Shown piece after piece: positions 38,250-47,935 of a stretch of DNA of 64,000 nucleotides. The translations under genes were made by a program, and so were the position numbers. This stretch comes from Pseudomonas tructae (GTDB lineage Bacteria > Pseudomonadota > Gammaproteobacteria > Pseudomonadales > Pseudomonadaceae). The DNA lies in the NCBI RefSeq assembly GCF_004214895.1, contig NZ_CP035952.1, forward strand, positions 1,116,001 to 1,180,000, in the 5' to 3' direction. How positions within the stretch are numbered: position 1 is the first letter of the stretch; the number at the start of each line of letters is the position of its first letter. The notes beneath the pieces are model-generated. The model was not told the DNA's origin and ran no database searches. It worked only from the letters and a program-made list of their open reading frames with translations.

Positions 38250-38738
38250 TTAAGCCTGGGTGACGTATTTGGCCAGGCGCGGATCGCTTTTGAGCACGGC
38301 GAGGGTGTTGTTGTGAACATCTTCGGCCGTTGCATCGGCGGTCTTGAAGATGTCCTGGAAGTGTTGATGGGTAACCGCGGCAAAGTGCGCGCGATCTTCC
38401 GGGGCAACGCCCAGCACCACGGCATAAGTGGTCAGGGCTTCACCTTGACCCTTGGCCATGTCTTCGGAGAGTTCGTTCATCATGCCGTTCATGGCGAACC
38501 ATGATTTACCGCCATAGGTCAGCGCAGCGTTGGTCGAGCAGCCATTGGTGCCCGAAGTCATGCCGAATGTGGCGTTGCCGGAGGTGCCGTTGGTGGTGGA
38601 TGCAAGGAAGTGGGCCGGTGTGCCGCGTTGGCCCTCGAACAGCATGTTGCCCCAGCCGCAGTCCGGACCACCAGGGGCCTGGGCCATGGCATTGAGGGAG
38701 ACCGCGGTGAACAGAGTACCCAGAAGAATCCGTTTCAT
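38250..38738 (-). CDS. DUF3015-family periplasmic protein
   Basis: A 162-residue protein with a signal peptide (MKRILLGTLFTAVSLNAMAQA). The mature start GGPDCGWGNMLFEGQRG and the segments TFGMTSGTNGCSTNAALTYGG typify DUF3015. Two cysteines in the mature part may form a disulfide. ATG 38738 is preferred over the upstream ATG because it starts the signal peptide. No defined function; common in Pseudomonas. Confidence 0.9.
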   Translation of the reverse strand: MKRILLGTLFTAVSLNAMAQAPGGPDCGWGNMLFEGQRGTPAHFLASTTNGTSGNATFGMTSGTNGCSTNAALTYGGKSWFAMNGMMNELSEDMAKGQGEALTTYAVVLGVAPEDRAHFAAVTHQHFQDIFKTADATAEDVHNNTLAVLKSDPRLAKYVTQA

Positions 38739-39014
38739 AGCATTGTTCTCTTTGTCGAAGTGCAAACCAAAGGTCAGGGTTGTCTGGCATACCTGCAGAG
38801 CCAGCTGCCAGGGCGGGTCGGTTATTTACCCAGCCGCGCAGTTTGGAGTTTAGGCACGATCTAAGGGTTCCGTGGTTTATTGCGAAAGATTGTCTGAATT
38901 TGTTGACGTGGATCGGCATTTCGCCCCTGCGACAATAAGCAGCGATGAGCCTTGCAAGGCGCACGCGCGCGGCGCCAGAATGCTGACATCGCCCCGCCGA
39001 AGTAAGGAAGCCCG

Positions 39015-41453
39015 ATGCCCGATCCTGTCGCTGCGAGCCTGCGTCTTGCGCCCGAAGCCCTGACCCGGCCGTTTTCCGCTGAACAGTTCGCTTTTTCCAC
39101 TACCAATGATCTGGAGCCTTTTCGCGGTGTGCTTGGCCAGGAACGTGCTGTCGAAGCCTTGCAGTTCGGCGTCGCCATGCCGCGTCCGGGGTACAACGTA
39201 TTTGTCATGGGCGAGCCCGGCACGGGCCGCTTCTCGTTCGTCAAACGCTACCTCAAGGCCGAAGGCAAGCGCCTGCAAACGCCATCGGACTGGGTGTATG
39301 TCAACAACTACGACGAGCCGCGGGAGCCGCGTGCCCTGGAGTTGCCACCGGGCAGCGCCGGCGCCTTCATCAGCGACATCGGCGGTCTGATCGACAACCT
39401 GCTGGCGACCTTTCCGGCGGTTTTCGAGCACCCGTCCTACCAGCAGAAGAAGAGCGCCATCGACCGCGCGTTCAACCAGCGCTACGACCGTGCCCTGGAT
39501 GTGATCGAGCGTGCCTCGCTGGAAAAGGACGTGGCCCTGTACCGCGACAGCAGCAACGTCGCCTTCACTCCGATGGCCGACGGCAAGGCGCTGGATGAGG
39601 CCGAGTTCGCCCAGCTACCGGAAGCCGAGCGGGAGCGTTTTCACGACGACATTGCCATTCTGGAGGAACGCCTCAACGAAGAGCTGGCGAGCCTGCCGCA
39701 ATGGAAGCGCGAATCGAACAACCAGTTGCGTCATCTCAACGAAGAAACCATCACCCTGGCCTTGCAGCCATTGCTGGCGCCGCTGTCTGAAAAGTATGCA
39801 GAAAACGCCGCTGTCTGCGCCTACCTGCAGGCCATGCAGGTCAACCTGCTGCGCACTGTGGTCGAGCAACTGGTCGATGACAGCAAGACCGATGCCCAGG
39901 CGCGCAAGCTGCTTGAAGAGCAGTACGCACCGAGCCTGGTCGTCGGCCACCACGCCAGTGGCGGTGCGCCGGTGGTGTTCGAGCCGCACCCGACCTACGA
40001 CAACCTGTTCGGTCGCATCGAATACAGCACTGACCAGGGCGCGTTGTACACCACTTACCGGCAGTTGCGCCCAGGGGCCTTGCACCGAGCCAACGGCGGC
40101 TTTCTGATTCTTGAAGCCGAAAAAATGCTCGGCGAGCCGTTTGTCTGGGACGCCCTCAAGCGTGCCTTGCAGTCGCGCAAGCTGAAAATGGAATCGCCCC
40201 TGGGCGAGTTCGGCCGGCTGGCCACCGTGACCCTCAACCCGCAAATGCTGCCACTGAACATCAAGGTGGTGATTATCGGGGCGCGGCAGTTGTACTACGC
40301 CCTGCAGGATCACGATCCGGACTTCCAGGAGATGTTCCGGGTGCTGGTCGACTTCGACGAAGACATTCCCATGGTCGACGAGAGCCTGGAGCAGTTCGCC
40401 CAGTTGCTCAAAACCCGTACCAGCGAGGAGGGCATGGCGCCGCTGAGCGCTGATGCGGTGGCGCGCCTGGCGACCTATAGCGCGCGCCTGGCGGAGCATC
40501 AGGGGCGGTTGTCGGCGCGTATCGGCGACCTGTTCCAGCTGGTCAGCGAGGCGGATTTCATCCGCCACCTGGCCAACGATGAAATGACTGACGCCGGGCA
40601 CATCGAGCGTGCACTCAAGGCCAAGGCCACCCGTACCGGGCGCGTGTCGGCGCGGATTCTCGACGACATGCTGGCCGGTATCATCCTGATCGATACCGAC
40701 GGTGCGGCCGTGGGTAAGTGCAACGGCCTGACGGTGCTGGAAGTCGGCGACTCGGCCTTCGGCATACCGGCGCGGATATCCGCCACGGTCTACCCTGGCG
40801 GCAGCGGTATCGTCGACATCGAGCGTGAGGTCAACCTCGGTCAGCCGATCCACTCCAAGGGGGTAATGATCCTCACCGGTTACCTGGGCAGCCGTTATGC
40901 CCAGGAATTCCCCTTGGCGATTTCGGCGAGTATCGCCCTGGAGCAGTCCTACGGTTACGTGGACGGCGACAGCGCGTCTCTGGGCGAGGCCTGCACGCTG
41001 ATCTCGGCCTTGTCCAGGACGCCGCTCAAGCAGTGCTTCGCCATCACCGGCTCGATCAACCAGTTCGGTGAAGTGCAGGCGGTGGGCGGGGTCAACGAGA
41101 AGATCGAAGGCTTCTTCCGGCTTTGCGAGGCCCGCGGCCTGACGGGCGAGCAGGGGGCGATCATCCCGCGTGCCAACGTTGCCACGCTGATGCTCGATGA
41201 GCGGGTGTTGCAGGCGGTGCGTGCCGGCATGTTCCACGTGTATGCGGTGAGCCAGGCTGACGAGGCCCTGAGCCTGCTGGTTGGCGAGCCTGCTGGCGAG
41301 CCGGATGAAGAAGGGCAGTTTCCTGAAGGCAGCGTCAACGCCCGGGTGGTTGAGCGCCTGCGGGTGATTGCCGAAATGATCAGCGAAGAGGACTTGAAGG
41401 AGGCCGAGAAGGAGCAGGCCGAGCAAGCCCTGGCCCAGGTCAAGCCGTCCTGA
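39015..41453 (+). CDS. Lon-related ATP-dependent protease (AAA_32 plus Lon protease domain)
   Basis: An 812-residue protein of the YcbZ/PA4576 type, cytoplasmic. The ATP site reads GEPGTGR (66-72), with Arg in place of the Walker A Lys, as is usual in this family. A helical insertion (about 150-300) separates it from the rest of the AAA part (RANGGFLILEAEKML). The protease domain holds the Ser-Lys dyad: S653 in DGDSASLGE and K696 in GGVNEKIEGFF, 43 residues apart as in Lon. Preceded by AAGGA 7 bases before ATG 39015. Substrates unknown. Confidence 0.92.
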   Translation: MPDPVAASLRLAPEALTRPFSAEQFAFSTTNDLEPFRGVLGQERAVEALQFGVAMPRPGYNVFVMGEPGTGRFSFVKRYLKAEGKRLQTPSDWVYVNNYDEPREPRALELPPGSAGAFISDIGGLIDNLLATFPAVFEHPSYQQKKSAIDRAFNQRYDRALDVIERASLEKDVALYRDSSNVAFTPMADGKALDEAEFAQLPEAERERFHDDIAILEERLNEELASLPQWKRESNNQLRHLNEETITLALQPLLAPLSEKYAENAAVCAYLQAMQVNLLRTVVEQLVDDSKTDAQARKLLEEQYAPSLVVGHHASGGAPVVFEPHPTYDNLFGRIEYSTDQGALYTTYRQLRPGALHRANGGFLILEAEKMLGEPFVWDALKRALQSRKLKMESPLGEFGRLATVTLNPQMLPLNIKVVIIGARQLYYALQDHDPDFQEMFRVLVDFDEDIPMVDESLEQFAQLLKTRTSEEGMAPLSADAVARLATYSARLAEHQGRLSARIGDLFQLVSEADFIRHLANDEMTDAGHIERALKAKATRTGRVSARILDDMLAGIILIDTDGAAVGKCNGLTVLEVGDSAFGIPARISATVYPGGSGIVDIEREVNLGQPIHSKGVMILTGYLGSRYAQEFPLAISASIALEQSYGYVDGDSASLGEACTLISALSRTPLKQCFAITGSINQFGEVQAVGGVNEKIEGFFRLCEARGLTGEQGAIIPRANVATLMLDERVLQAVRAGMFHVYAVSQADEALSLLVGEPAGEPDEEGQFPEGSVNARVVERLRVIAEMISEEDLKEAEKEQAEQALAQVKPS

Positions 41454-41477
41454 CCTGAGTGATACGAGTCAAAAAAA

Positions 41478-41518
41478 CGGCGCTAAATGGAACATGACCA
41501 TTCGGCGCCGGTTTTTTC
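41478..41518 (+). terminator. terminator of the Lon-like protease gene
   Basis: Imperfect 13-base stem (CGGCGCTAAATGG with CCATTCGGCGCCG) followed by GTTTTTTC. Confidence 0.85.
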
Positions 41519-41626
41519 ACGCTTTGGCGGATTTCGCCTATCCTTCAACTCAGGGACAGTCGTAGGGTCAGGAAAGAAACAGCCTTGCTTGCAGGGCTGA
41601 ACCAGGGTTTACCGAGGACCTTCGCC

Positions 41627-41968
41627 ATGCCGCGCAGCCTCAGCCTCACCCGTCAATGCCTGGGCCTGGTGACCCGCATTGAATGCAGCATACGTCCACT
41701 GGCCGGCGACAACGGTATGTGGACCTTGCTGTTTGCCGCCGGCATGGCTGGCGAGCAACCTTCGGCGATCAAGGCCCAGGGGCCGTTTCATGGCCCGTTC
41801 GTGGCCGAATCAGTACTCAATGCCATCGTCGACAGCCTGACCCTGCACGGTTATCAACTGGCCGATGATCCGCAGATCTGGTCTGTCCACCTGCAGGCCC
41901 AACTGCGCCGCATCAACGGTGAACGGGTCCATCACGTCGGCGACTTCCAGTTCCATCCGGAAACCTGA
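41627..41968 (+). CDS. conserved hypothetical protein (PA4575-type)
   Basis: A 113-residue soluble protein without signal peptide; ATG 41627 has GAGGA 9 bases upstream. Text such as GMWTLLFAAGMAGEQPSAIKAQGPFHGPFVAESVLNAIV is alpha/beta-like. Its place between the Lon-like protease and UPF0114 matches PA4575 in P. aeruginosa. No function can be assigned. Confidence 0.82.
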   Translation: MPRSLSLTRQCLGLVTRIECSIRPLAGDNGMWTLLFAAGMAGEQPSAIKAQGPFHGPFVAESVLNAIVDSLTLHGYQLADDPQIWSVHLQAQLRRINGERVHHVGDFQFHPET

Positions 41969-42067
41969 GATGCTCGCGTCGAGCCTGTGGCAGCGTGCCA
42001 CGGGCTTTTTCTGTCATGGCTGGCTGTTATACTCGCGCTCGCTTTTTGCCAACCTGACGAGTTTTCA

Positions 42068-42556
42068 ATGGAACGTATTATCGAAAATGCGATGTATGCC
42101 TCGCGCTGGCTGCTCGCGCCGATCTATTTTGGTTTGTCGTTGGGCCTGTTGGCGCTGGCACTGAAGTTCTTCCAGGAGATCTTTCACGTCCTGCCCAACG
42201 TCTTCGCCCTGGCCGAAGCTGACTTGATCCTGGTGCTGCTGTCGCTGATCGACATGGCCCTGGTCGGCGGCCTGCTGGTGATGGTGATGATCTCCGGCTA
42301 CGAGAACTTCGTCTCGCAACTGGACATCGATGAAGACAAGGAAAAGCTCAGCTGGCTGGGCAAGATGGACTCGTCTTCGCTGAAGATGAAGGTTGCCGCC
42401 TCGATCGTGGCGATTTCCTCGATCCACCTGCTGCGGGTATTCATGGATGCGCGCAACATCGAGCCCCAGTACTTGATGTGGTACGTGATCATCCATATGA
42501 CCTTCGTGGTCTCGGCTTTTGCCATGGGTTACCTGGACAAGGTCACCAAGCACTGA
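42068..42556 (+). CDS. UPF0114-family integral membrane protein (YqhA-like)
   Basis: A 162-residue inner-membrane protein starting [23 protein letters not shown], with four predicted helices (for example [25 protein letters not shown] and [19 protein letters not shown]). The segment [25 protein letters not shown] is a family hallmark. ATG 42068 is chosen over the upstream open frame on homology. Role unknown. Confidence 0.93.
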   Translation: MERIIENAMYASRWLLAPIYFGLSLGLLALALKFFQEIFHVLPNVFALAEADLILVLLSLIDMALVGGLLVMVMISGYENFVSQLDIDEDKEKLSWLGKMDSSSLKMKVAASIVAISSIHLLRVFMDARNIEPQYLMWYVIIHMTFVVSAFAMGYLDKVTKH

Positions 42557-42579
42557 TTCGGGCGTTTTGCCGAGTTACC

Positions 42580-42620
42580 ACCGCCCGTCCGTTGCAAAAC
42601 GGACGGGCGGTTGCGTTTTT
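42580..42620 (+). terminator. terminator of the UPF0114 gene
   Basis: Stem ACCGCCCGTCCGT / ACGGACGGGCGGT with loop TGCAAA, then TGCGTTTTT. Confidence 0.88.
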
Positions 42621-42690
42621 GCCTTGTGCTTTGTGTGCGGCTGTACAAAAAATGAACGGTCACTCGAAGTGCCAGGCACGAGGTATCGCA

Positions 42691-42996
42691 ATGAACCTTC
42701 AACAGCTGAACACCGAGGCCAGGGCCGGTCATGTCGAAGAGCTCAACCTGATCGCCATCGAAGGTGGTGACTTCATTCTCGAAGCACGAGTAAAAGGCCA
42801 TGCCCATCCGCTGTCGGACGCTCGGGGGCAGCGTCTTAAAGTGCATTCGGTAGTCGATGCGCAACGCTTGCTTGGTGGCTTGCCAGCAGTGCCGATGCAC
42901 CTGGTGCACTGGTCGATGGATGATGAGATGTGCGGCGGTAGCGAGGCCGGTGACGGCGACCTGAAACTGCCGATGCCACGCCGTTCTGCCTGGTAG
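42691..42996 (+). CDS. DUF6482-type small protein (PA4573 position)
   Basis: A 101-residue cytoplasmic protein beginning MNLQQLNTEARAGHVEELNLIAIEGG; GAGG lies 8 bases before ATG 42691, while an in-frame ATG at 42652 has no ribosome site. The segment FILEARVKGHAHPLSDARGQ and the end MHLVHWSMDDEMCGG are typical of a Pseudomonas-wide small family. No known function. Confidence 0.82.
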   Translation: MNLQQLNTEARAGHVEELNLIAIEGGDFILEARVKGHAHPLSDARGQRLKVHSVVDAQRLLGGLPAVPMHLVHWSMDDEMCGGSEAGDGDLKLPMPRRSAW

Positions 42997-43082
42997 CTGA
43001 TCTGCGCAACCGCAGTGTGCTAGGCTGCTCGCCCTTTTCATAAAGGGCGCGGTTGTTGTGCGCCCTGCAGCGGAGCAAGCAA

Positions 43083-43700
43083 ATGTCCGAACTCAACCTG
43101 TCTACCGACGAAACTCGCGTCAGCTACGGCATTGGCCGTCAGCTGGGTGGCCAACTGCGCGACAACCCGCCACCGGGCGTGAGCCTGGACGCCATCCTGG
43201 CCGGCCTGACCGACGCTTTCAGCGGCCAGGACAGCCGCGTCAGCGAAGCCGACCTGTCGGCCAGCTTCAAGGTCATCCGTGAAATCATGCAAGCCGAAGC
43301 TGCTGCCAAGGCCGAAGCCGCCGCTGGCGAAGGCAAGGCCTTCCTGGCTGAAAACGCCAAGCGTGATGGCATCACCACCCTGGCTTCGGGCCTGCAGTTC
43401 GAAGTACTGACCGCAGGTGAAGGCGCCAAGCCAAGCCGCGAAGACAGCGTGCGCACCCACTACCACGGCACCCTGATCGATGGCACCGTGTTCGACAGCT
43501 CCTACGAGCGCGGCCAGCCGGCAGAATTCCCGGTCGGTGGCGTGATTGCCGGCTGGACCGAAGCCCTGCAACTGATGAACGCCGGCAGCAAATGGCGCTT
43601 GTACGTACCGAGCGAGCTGGCTTACGGCGCTCAGGGCGTTGGCAGCATCCCGCCGCACAGCGTGCTGGTGTTCGACGTCGAGCTGCTGGACGTTCTGTAA
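43083..43700 (+). CDS. fklB: FKBP-type peptidyl-prolyl cis-trans isomerase
   Basis: A 205-residue FklB-type isomerase without signal peptide. The N-terminal dimerisation domain (VSYGIGRQLGGQLRDN, then an Ala/Glu-rich helix at about 60-95) precedes the FKBP domain (VRTHYHGTLIDGTVFDSSYERGQPAEFPV, LMNAGSKWRLYVPSELAYG, LVFDVELLDVL). ATG 43083 follows GGAGCAAGCAA. Order fklB - PA4570-type - ispB matches P. aeruginosa. Confidence 0.95.
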   Translation: MSELNLSTDETRVSYGIGRQLGGQLRDNPPPGVSLDAILAGLTDAFSGQDSRVSEADLSASFKVIREIMQAEAAAKAEAAAGEGKAFLAENAKRDGITTLASGLQFEVLTAGEGAKPSREDSVRTHYHGTLIDGTVFDSSYERGQPAEFPVGGVIAGWTEALQLMNAGSKWRLYVPSELAYGAQGVGSIPPHSVLVFDVELLDVL

Positions 43701-43705
43701 GACCT

Positions 43706-43762
43706 ATCGCGGGGCAAGCCCGCTCCTACCCGAATTGTGTAGGAGCGGGCTTGCCCCGCGAT
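43706..43762. repeat. REPIN: two inverted REP elements
   Basis: A REP core and its inverted partner are separated by about 9 bases (CCGAATTGT), able to form a long hairpin. Lies between convergent genes and may also terminate both. Confidence 0.88.
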
Positions 43763-43767
43763 GCTGT

Positions 43768-44016
43768 TCAATTCCAGTCGGTTCCGCCACCAGGGCGCAA
43801 CGCCCGCGCATAGCAGAACAGGAACAGGTTTCTCACCAGTTCCTTGAGCACACTCGGCTCACTCGAATTCAGGCCATTGAGGTCCAGGTCACCCTGGTCG
43901 CGCAGTTCGTCCAGTGCTTCTTCTTCAAGCACGGCACAGACCTCGCCGGTTTCCCGGTGCAGGATGCGCAGGTACGGATGGGGGCGGTCAAGCCAGGCGT
44001 CTATCAGATAAGTCAT
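43768..44016 (-). CDS. PA4570-type small protein, probably iron-regulated
   Basis: An 82-residue protein, MTYLIDAWLDRPHPYLRILHRETGEVCAVLEEEALDEL and so on, with an acidic middle and a single Cys in each half. GGAG lies 7 bases upstream of its ATG. A Fur-box-like palindrome sits 27-45 bases upstream of the start, so it should be induced by iron starvation. The P. aeruginosa counterpart, in the same position next to ispB, is recalled as strongly iron-starvation-induced. Molecular function unknown. Confidence 0.85.
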   Translation of the reverse strand: MTYLIDAWLDRPHPYLRILHRETGEVCAVLEEEALDELRDQGDLDLNGLNSSEPSVLKELVRNLFLFCYARALRPGGGTDWN

Positions 44017-44042
44017 GGCTATTCTCCTTGAAAGCGTTCAAT

Positions 44043-44061
44043 GAGAATAATTCTTATTATC
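44043..44061. promoter_or_regulatory. Fur-box-like palindrome upstream of the PA4570-type gene
   Basis: GAGAATAATTCTTATTATC matches 14 of 19 positions of the Fur consensus, the best in the window, in an AT-rich gap directly before the start. Confidence 0.65.
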
Positions 44062-44141
44062 AAAATAGCAAGTGCCTATTGGCGGTTTTTTCCTGCTTGT
44101 GAGTCGTCGAGGCCGCAGAGCGGCCCCGAAACCCTGAAGAA

Positions 44142-44483
44142 TCAGACCTTGCGGACGAATTCCGATTTCAGCTTCATCGGGCCGATGCCGTCGATCTTGC
44201 AGTCGATGTCGTGGTCGCCATCGCACAGGCGGATGTTCTTGACCTTGGTGCCGACCTTGACCACCAGCGAGGTGCCCTTGACCTTGAGGTCCTTGATCAC
44301 GGTGATGGTGTCGCCGTCCTGCAGGACGTTGCCCACTGCATCCTTTTTCACCGCATCGTCGCTGGCCACTTCGGCTTCACCGGCAGCCGACCACTCGTGG
44401 GCGCACTCGGGGCAGATCAGCTGGGCGCCGTCTTCGTAGGTGTATTCGGAGTTGCATTTGGGGCAGGGTGGCAAAGTGCTCAC
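44142..44483 (-). CDS. yjdM: zinc-ribbon protein of the YjdM/PhnA family
   Basis: A 113-residue protein. The N-terminal zinc ribbon has CPKC and CPEC pairs ([27 protein letters not shown]); the C-terminal SH3-like part has [31 protein letters not shown]. The family was once named for phosphonate use (PhnA), but true phosphonoacetate hydrolase activity is not expected. Role unclear. Confidence 0.92.
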   Translation of the reverse strand: MSTLPPCPKCNSEYTYEDGAQLICPECAHEWSAAGEAEVASDDAVKKDAVGNVLQDGDTITVIKDLKVKGTSLVVKVGTKVKNIRLCDGDHDIDCKIDGIGPMKLKSEFVRKV

Positions 44484-44553
44484 TAAGGTTCCTCAAGACG
44501 TACAGGTACAAAACCTACATTGTATAAGGTTTTGTTGTAGGGAGGTGAATGCA

Positions 44554-44607
44554 ATCGCGGGGCAAGCCCGCTCCCACAGGTTTGTGGGAGCGGGCTTGCC
44601 CCGCGAT
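44554..44607. repeat. REPIN: two inverted REP elements
   Basis: Two REP cores in opposite orientation joined by CACAGGTTTGTG. Lies between the yjdM start and the ispB stop. Confidence 0.88.
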
Positions 44608-44622
44608 GAGGGAGGTGGCGAA

Positions 44623-45591
44623 TCAGTGCGTGCGGGCGACGGCGAATTCGCTCAGTTCGACCAGCGCATCGCGGTATTCACTGGCTGGCAGAACATCCAG
44701 GCAGGCAATGGCGCGGGCCACGTAGTCGCGTGCCAGCTTAGCGGTGTAGTCCAGCGAACCCGAGGCTTCAACGGCCGCACGGATGCTTTCGAGGTCTTCG
44801 ATGCCGCCTTTCTGGATCGCCTGGCGGACCAGTGCGGCCTGTTCGGCAGTGCCTTCGCGCATGGTGTAGATCAGCGGCAGGGTTGGCTTGCCTTCGGCCA
44901 GGTCGTCACCGACGTTCTTGCCCAGGGTTTGCGCATCGCCCTTGTAGTCGAGCAGGTCGTCGACCAACTGGAAGGCCACGCCCAGGTGGTCACCGAAGGT
45001 GCGCAGGGCTTCGCTCTGCTCTTCAGTCGCCTGGGCCAGGGCTGCGGCGCTGTGGGTCGAGGCCTCGAACAGCATCGCGGTCTTGCCACGGATGACGTCC
45101 ATGTAGACTTCTTCGGTGGTGCTGGCGTCGCGGACCTTGGACAACTGCAGGACTTCGCCTTCGGCGATGACCCGGGTGGCCTTGGAGAGGATCTGCATGA
45201 CCGGCATCGAGCCCAGTTCGACCATCATCTCGAACGAGCGCGAGTATAGGAAGTCACCCACCAGTACGCTTGGCGCGTTGCCCCACAGGGCGTTGGCGGT
45301 GGAGCGGCCACGGCGCATGCCGGACATGTCGACGACGTCGTCATGCAGCAAGGTAGCGGTATGCAGGAACTCGATGGTGGCAGCCAGCAGGCGCAGATCG
45401 TCGCCTTCGCGGCCCAGGGCCTTGCCGCACAGCAACACCAGCAACGGACGCAGGCGTTTGCCCCCAGCCGAGGTAATGTAGTCGCCGATTTTCGATACCA
45501 GCGGTACACGCGAAGTCAGCTGTTTCTTGATAATCTCGTCAACGGCGCTGAAGTCGTCCGCTACCGCACGGTAGAAAGCTTGGGGTTGCAT
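44623..45591 (-). CDS. ispB: octaprenyl-diphosphate synthase family enzyme (ubiquinone side chain)
   Basis: Trans-polyprenyl synthase of 322 residues making the quinone tail. Both Asp-rich motifs are intact: LLHDDVVDMSGMRRG and QLVDDLLDYKGD. Start MQPQAFYRAVADDFSAVDEI is chosen by homology with other IspB proteins; an in-frame ATG is six codons upstream. Divergent from rplU across 250 bases. In pseudomonads the usual product is Q9, so chain length is not certain from sequence. Confidence 0.95.
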   Translation of the reverse strand: MQPQAFYRAVADDFSAVDEIIKKQLTSRVPLVSKIGDYITSAGGKRLRPLLVLLCGKALGREGDDLRLLAATIEFLHTATLLHDDVVDMSGMRRGRSTANALWGNAPSVLVGDFLYSRSFEMMVELGSMPVMQILSKATRVIAEGEVLQLSKVRDASTTEEVYMDVIRGKTAMLFEASTHSAAALAQATEEQSEALRTFGDHLGVAFQLVDDLLDYKGDAQTLGKNVGDDLAEGKPTLPLIYTMREGTAEQAALVRQAIQKGGIEDLESIRAAVEASGSLDYTAKLARDYVARAIACLDVLPASEYRDALVELSEFAVARTH

Positions 45592-45682
45592 CGGCCACAG
45601 GTGCTCCATAAAGGTTGCGCGGCATGCTAGGTCGCAGGTCCCGGCGTGTCAAGGCGCGCAGCCCGCAGGCCGGGGGTGGGAC

Positions 45683-45711
45683 TTGCAAGCAAAGCGGGGC
45701 TTGCGTACAAT
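45683..45711 (+). promoter_or_regulatory. promoter of rplU-rpmA
   Basis: -35 TTGCAA (45683) and -10 TACAAT (45706) with a 17-base spacer, followed by a leader of about 125 bases before rplU. The leader could hold an autoregulatory structure but none is obvious. Confidence 0.7.
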
Positions 45712-45843
45712 CGCGCACCCTGAACTTCCTGGGCAGCACCTGCCTTACGCAATTGCACTGGGCCGTTCCAGCCCTATGCAGCCATGCCAGCCAATACTCT
45801 TCCTATAAAGAGCTGGGTGAGCAGGATTATCGGAGAAATACCC

Positions 45844-46155
45844 ATGTACGCAGTAATTGTTACCGGTGGCAAGCAGTACAAAGTCGCCGAAGGTGAATAC
45901 CTGAAAATCGAAAAACTGGAAATCGCCACTGGCGAATCCGTGACTTTCGACCACGTTCTGTTGGTTGCCAATGGCGACGACGTGAACATCGGCGCTCCAG
46001 TCGTTGCTGGTGCCAAGGTTGTTGCTGAAGTGATCTCCCAAGGTCGTCACGACAAAGTGCGCATCATCAAGTTCCGCCGCCGTAAGCACCACATGAAGCG
46101 TATGGGCCACCGCCAGTGGTTCACCGAAATCAAGATCACCGGTATTTCGGCTTAA
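45844..46155 (+). CDS. rplU: 50S ribosomal protein L21
   Basis: Primary 23S-binding protein of 103 residues, starting [26 protein letters not shown] and ending with the basic [26 protein letters not shown]. Full length and normal. Co-transcribed with rpmA 31 bases downstream. Confidence 0.98.
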   Translation: MYAVIVTGGKQYKVAEGEYLKIEKLEIATGESVTFDHVLLVANGDDVNIGAPVVAGAKVVAEVISQGRHDKVRIIKFRRRKHHMKRMGHRQWFTEIKITGISA

Positions 46156-46186
46156 TCGCCTGAATCCATTTCTGGAGAATTGAACC

Positions 46187-46444
46187 ATGGCACACAAAAA
46201 AGCTGGTGGTAGTACCCGTAACGGTCGCGACTCAGAAGCCAAACGCCTTGGCGTGAAGATGTATGGCGGCCAGGCTATCATTCCTGGCAACATCATCGTG
46301 CGTCAGCGCGGCACCCAATTCCACGCTGGCTACGGCGTTGGCATGGGTAAAGATCACACCCTGTTCGCCAAGATCGCGGGTAAGATCAAGTTTGAAGTAA
46401 AAGGCGCCTTCGGTCGTCGTTACGTGAGCGTTGTCGCCGAGTAA
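46187..46444 (+). CDS. rpmA: 50S ribosomal protein L27
   Basis: 85 residues, [25 protein letters not shown], with the N-terminal tail that reaches the peptidyl-transferase centre. GGAG 8 bases before ATG 46187. No N-terminal extension of the cleaved Firmicutes type. Confidence 0.98.
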   Translation: MAHKKAGGSTRNGRDSEAKRLGVKMYGGQAIIPGNIIVRQRGTQFHAGYGVGMGKDHTLFAKIAGKIKFEVKGAFGRRYVSVVAE

Positions 46445-46459
46445 TCGCGCGAACGCTGG

Positions 46460-46488
46460 AAAAGCCCTGTCTTGCGACGGGGCTTTTT
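46460..46488 (+). terminator. terminator of rplU-rpmA
   Basis: AAAAGCCC ... GGGGCTTTTT hairpin with loop TTGC. Confidence 0.88.
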
Positions 46489-46621
46489 CGTTTGTGGAGT
46501 GAGTCTCTTGCAAAGCTGTTTGTATGGGCTGCCGGCGTGGGTTGTTACTGTCGTGACGGGGCCGCCGCGCTCACTTTTGCAAGAGCCTTATGTCTTTGTG
46601 TCACTCAGCTCGTCCAGCTGA

Positions 46622-47860
<1,239 letters not shown>

Positions 47861-47877
47861 TTCGTTGCAGTACACTA

Positions 47878-47905
47878 AACGCCGCTCTCAGGAGCGGCGT
47901 TTTGG
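47878..47905 (+). terminator. terminator between obgE and proB
   Basis: AACGCCGCTC / GAGCGGCGTT stem with loop TCAG and a short T run (TTTTGG). May be partial, since proB follows 35 bases on. Confidence 0.65.
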
Positions 47906-47935
47906 TATCTAAAGATCTGAATAGGTTGGAAGAAG

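Noticed and set aside
39615..41426. A 603-codon antisense open frame within the Lon-like gene
   Set aside because: Shadow of the + strand protease, whose dyad and ATP site are clear.
43706..44607. Repeated palindromes as a CRISPR array
   Set aside because: Repeats are inverted pairs of a REP core scattered between genes, not regularly spaced direct repeats with unique spacers.
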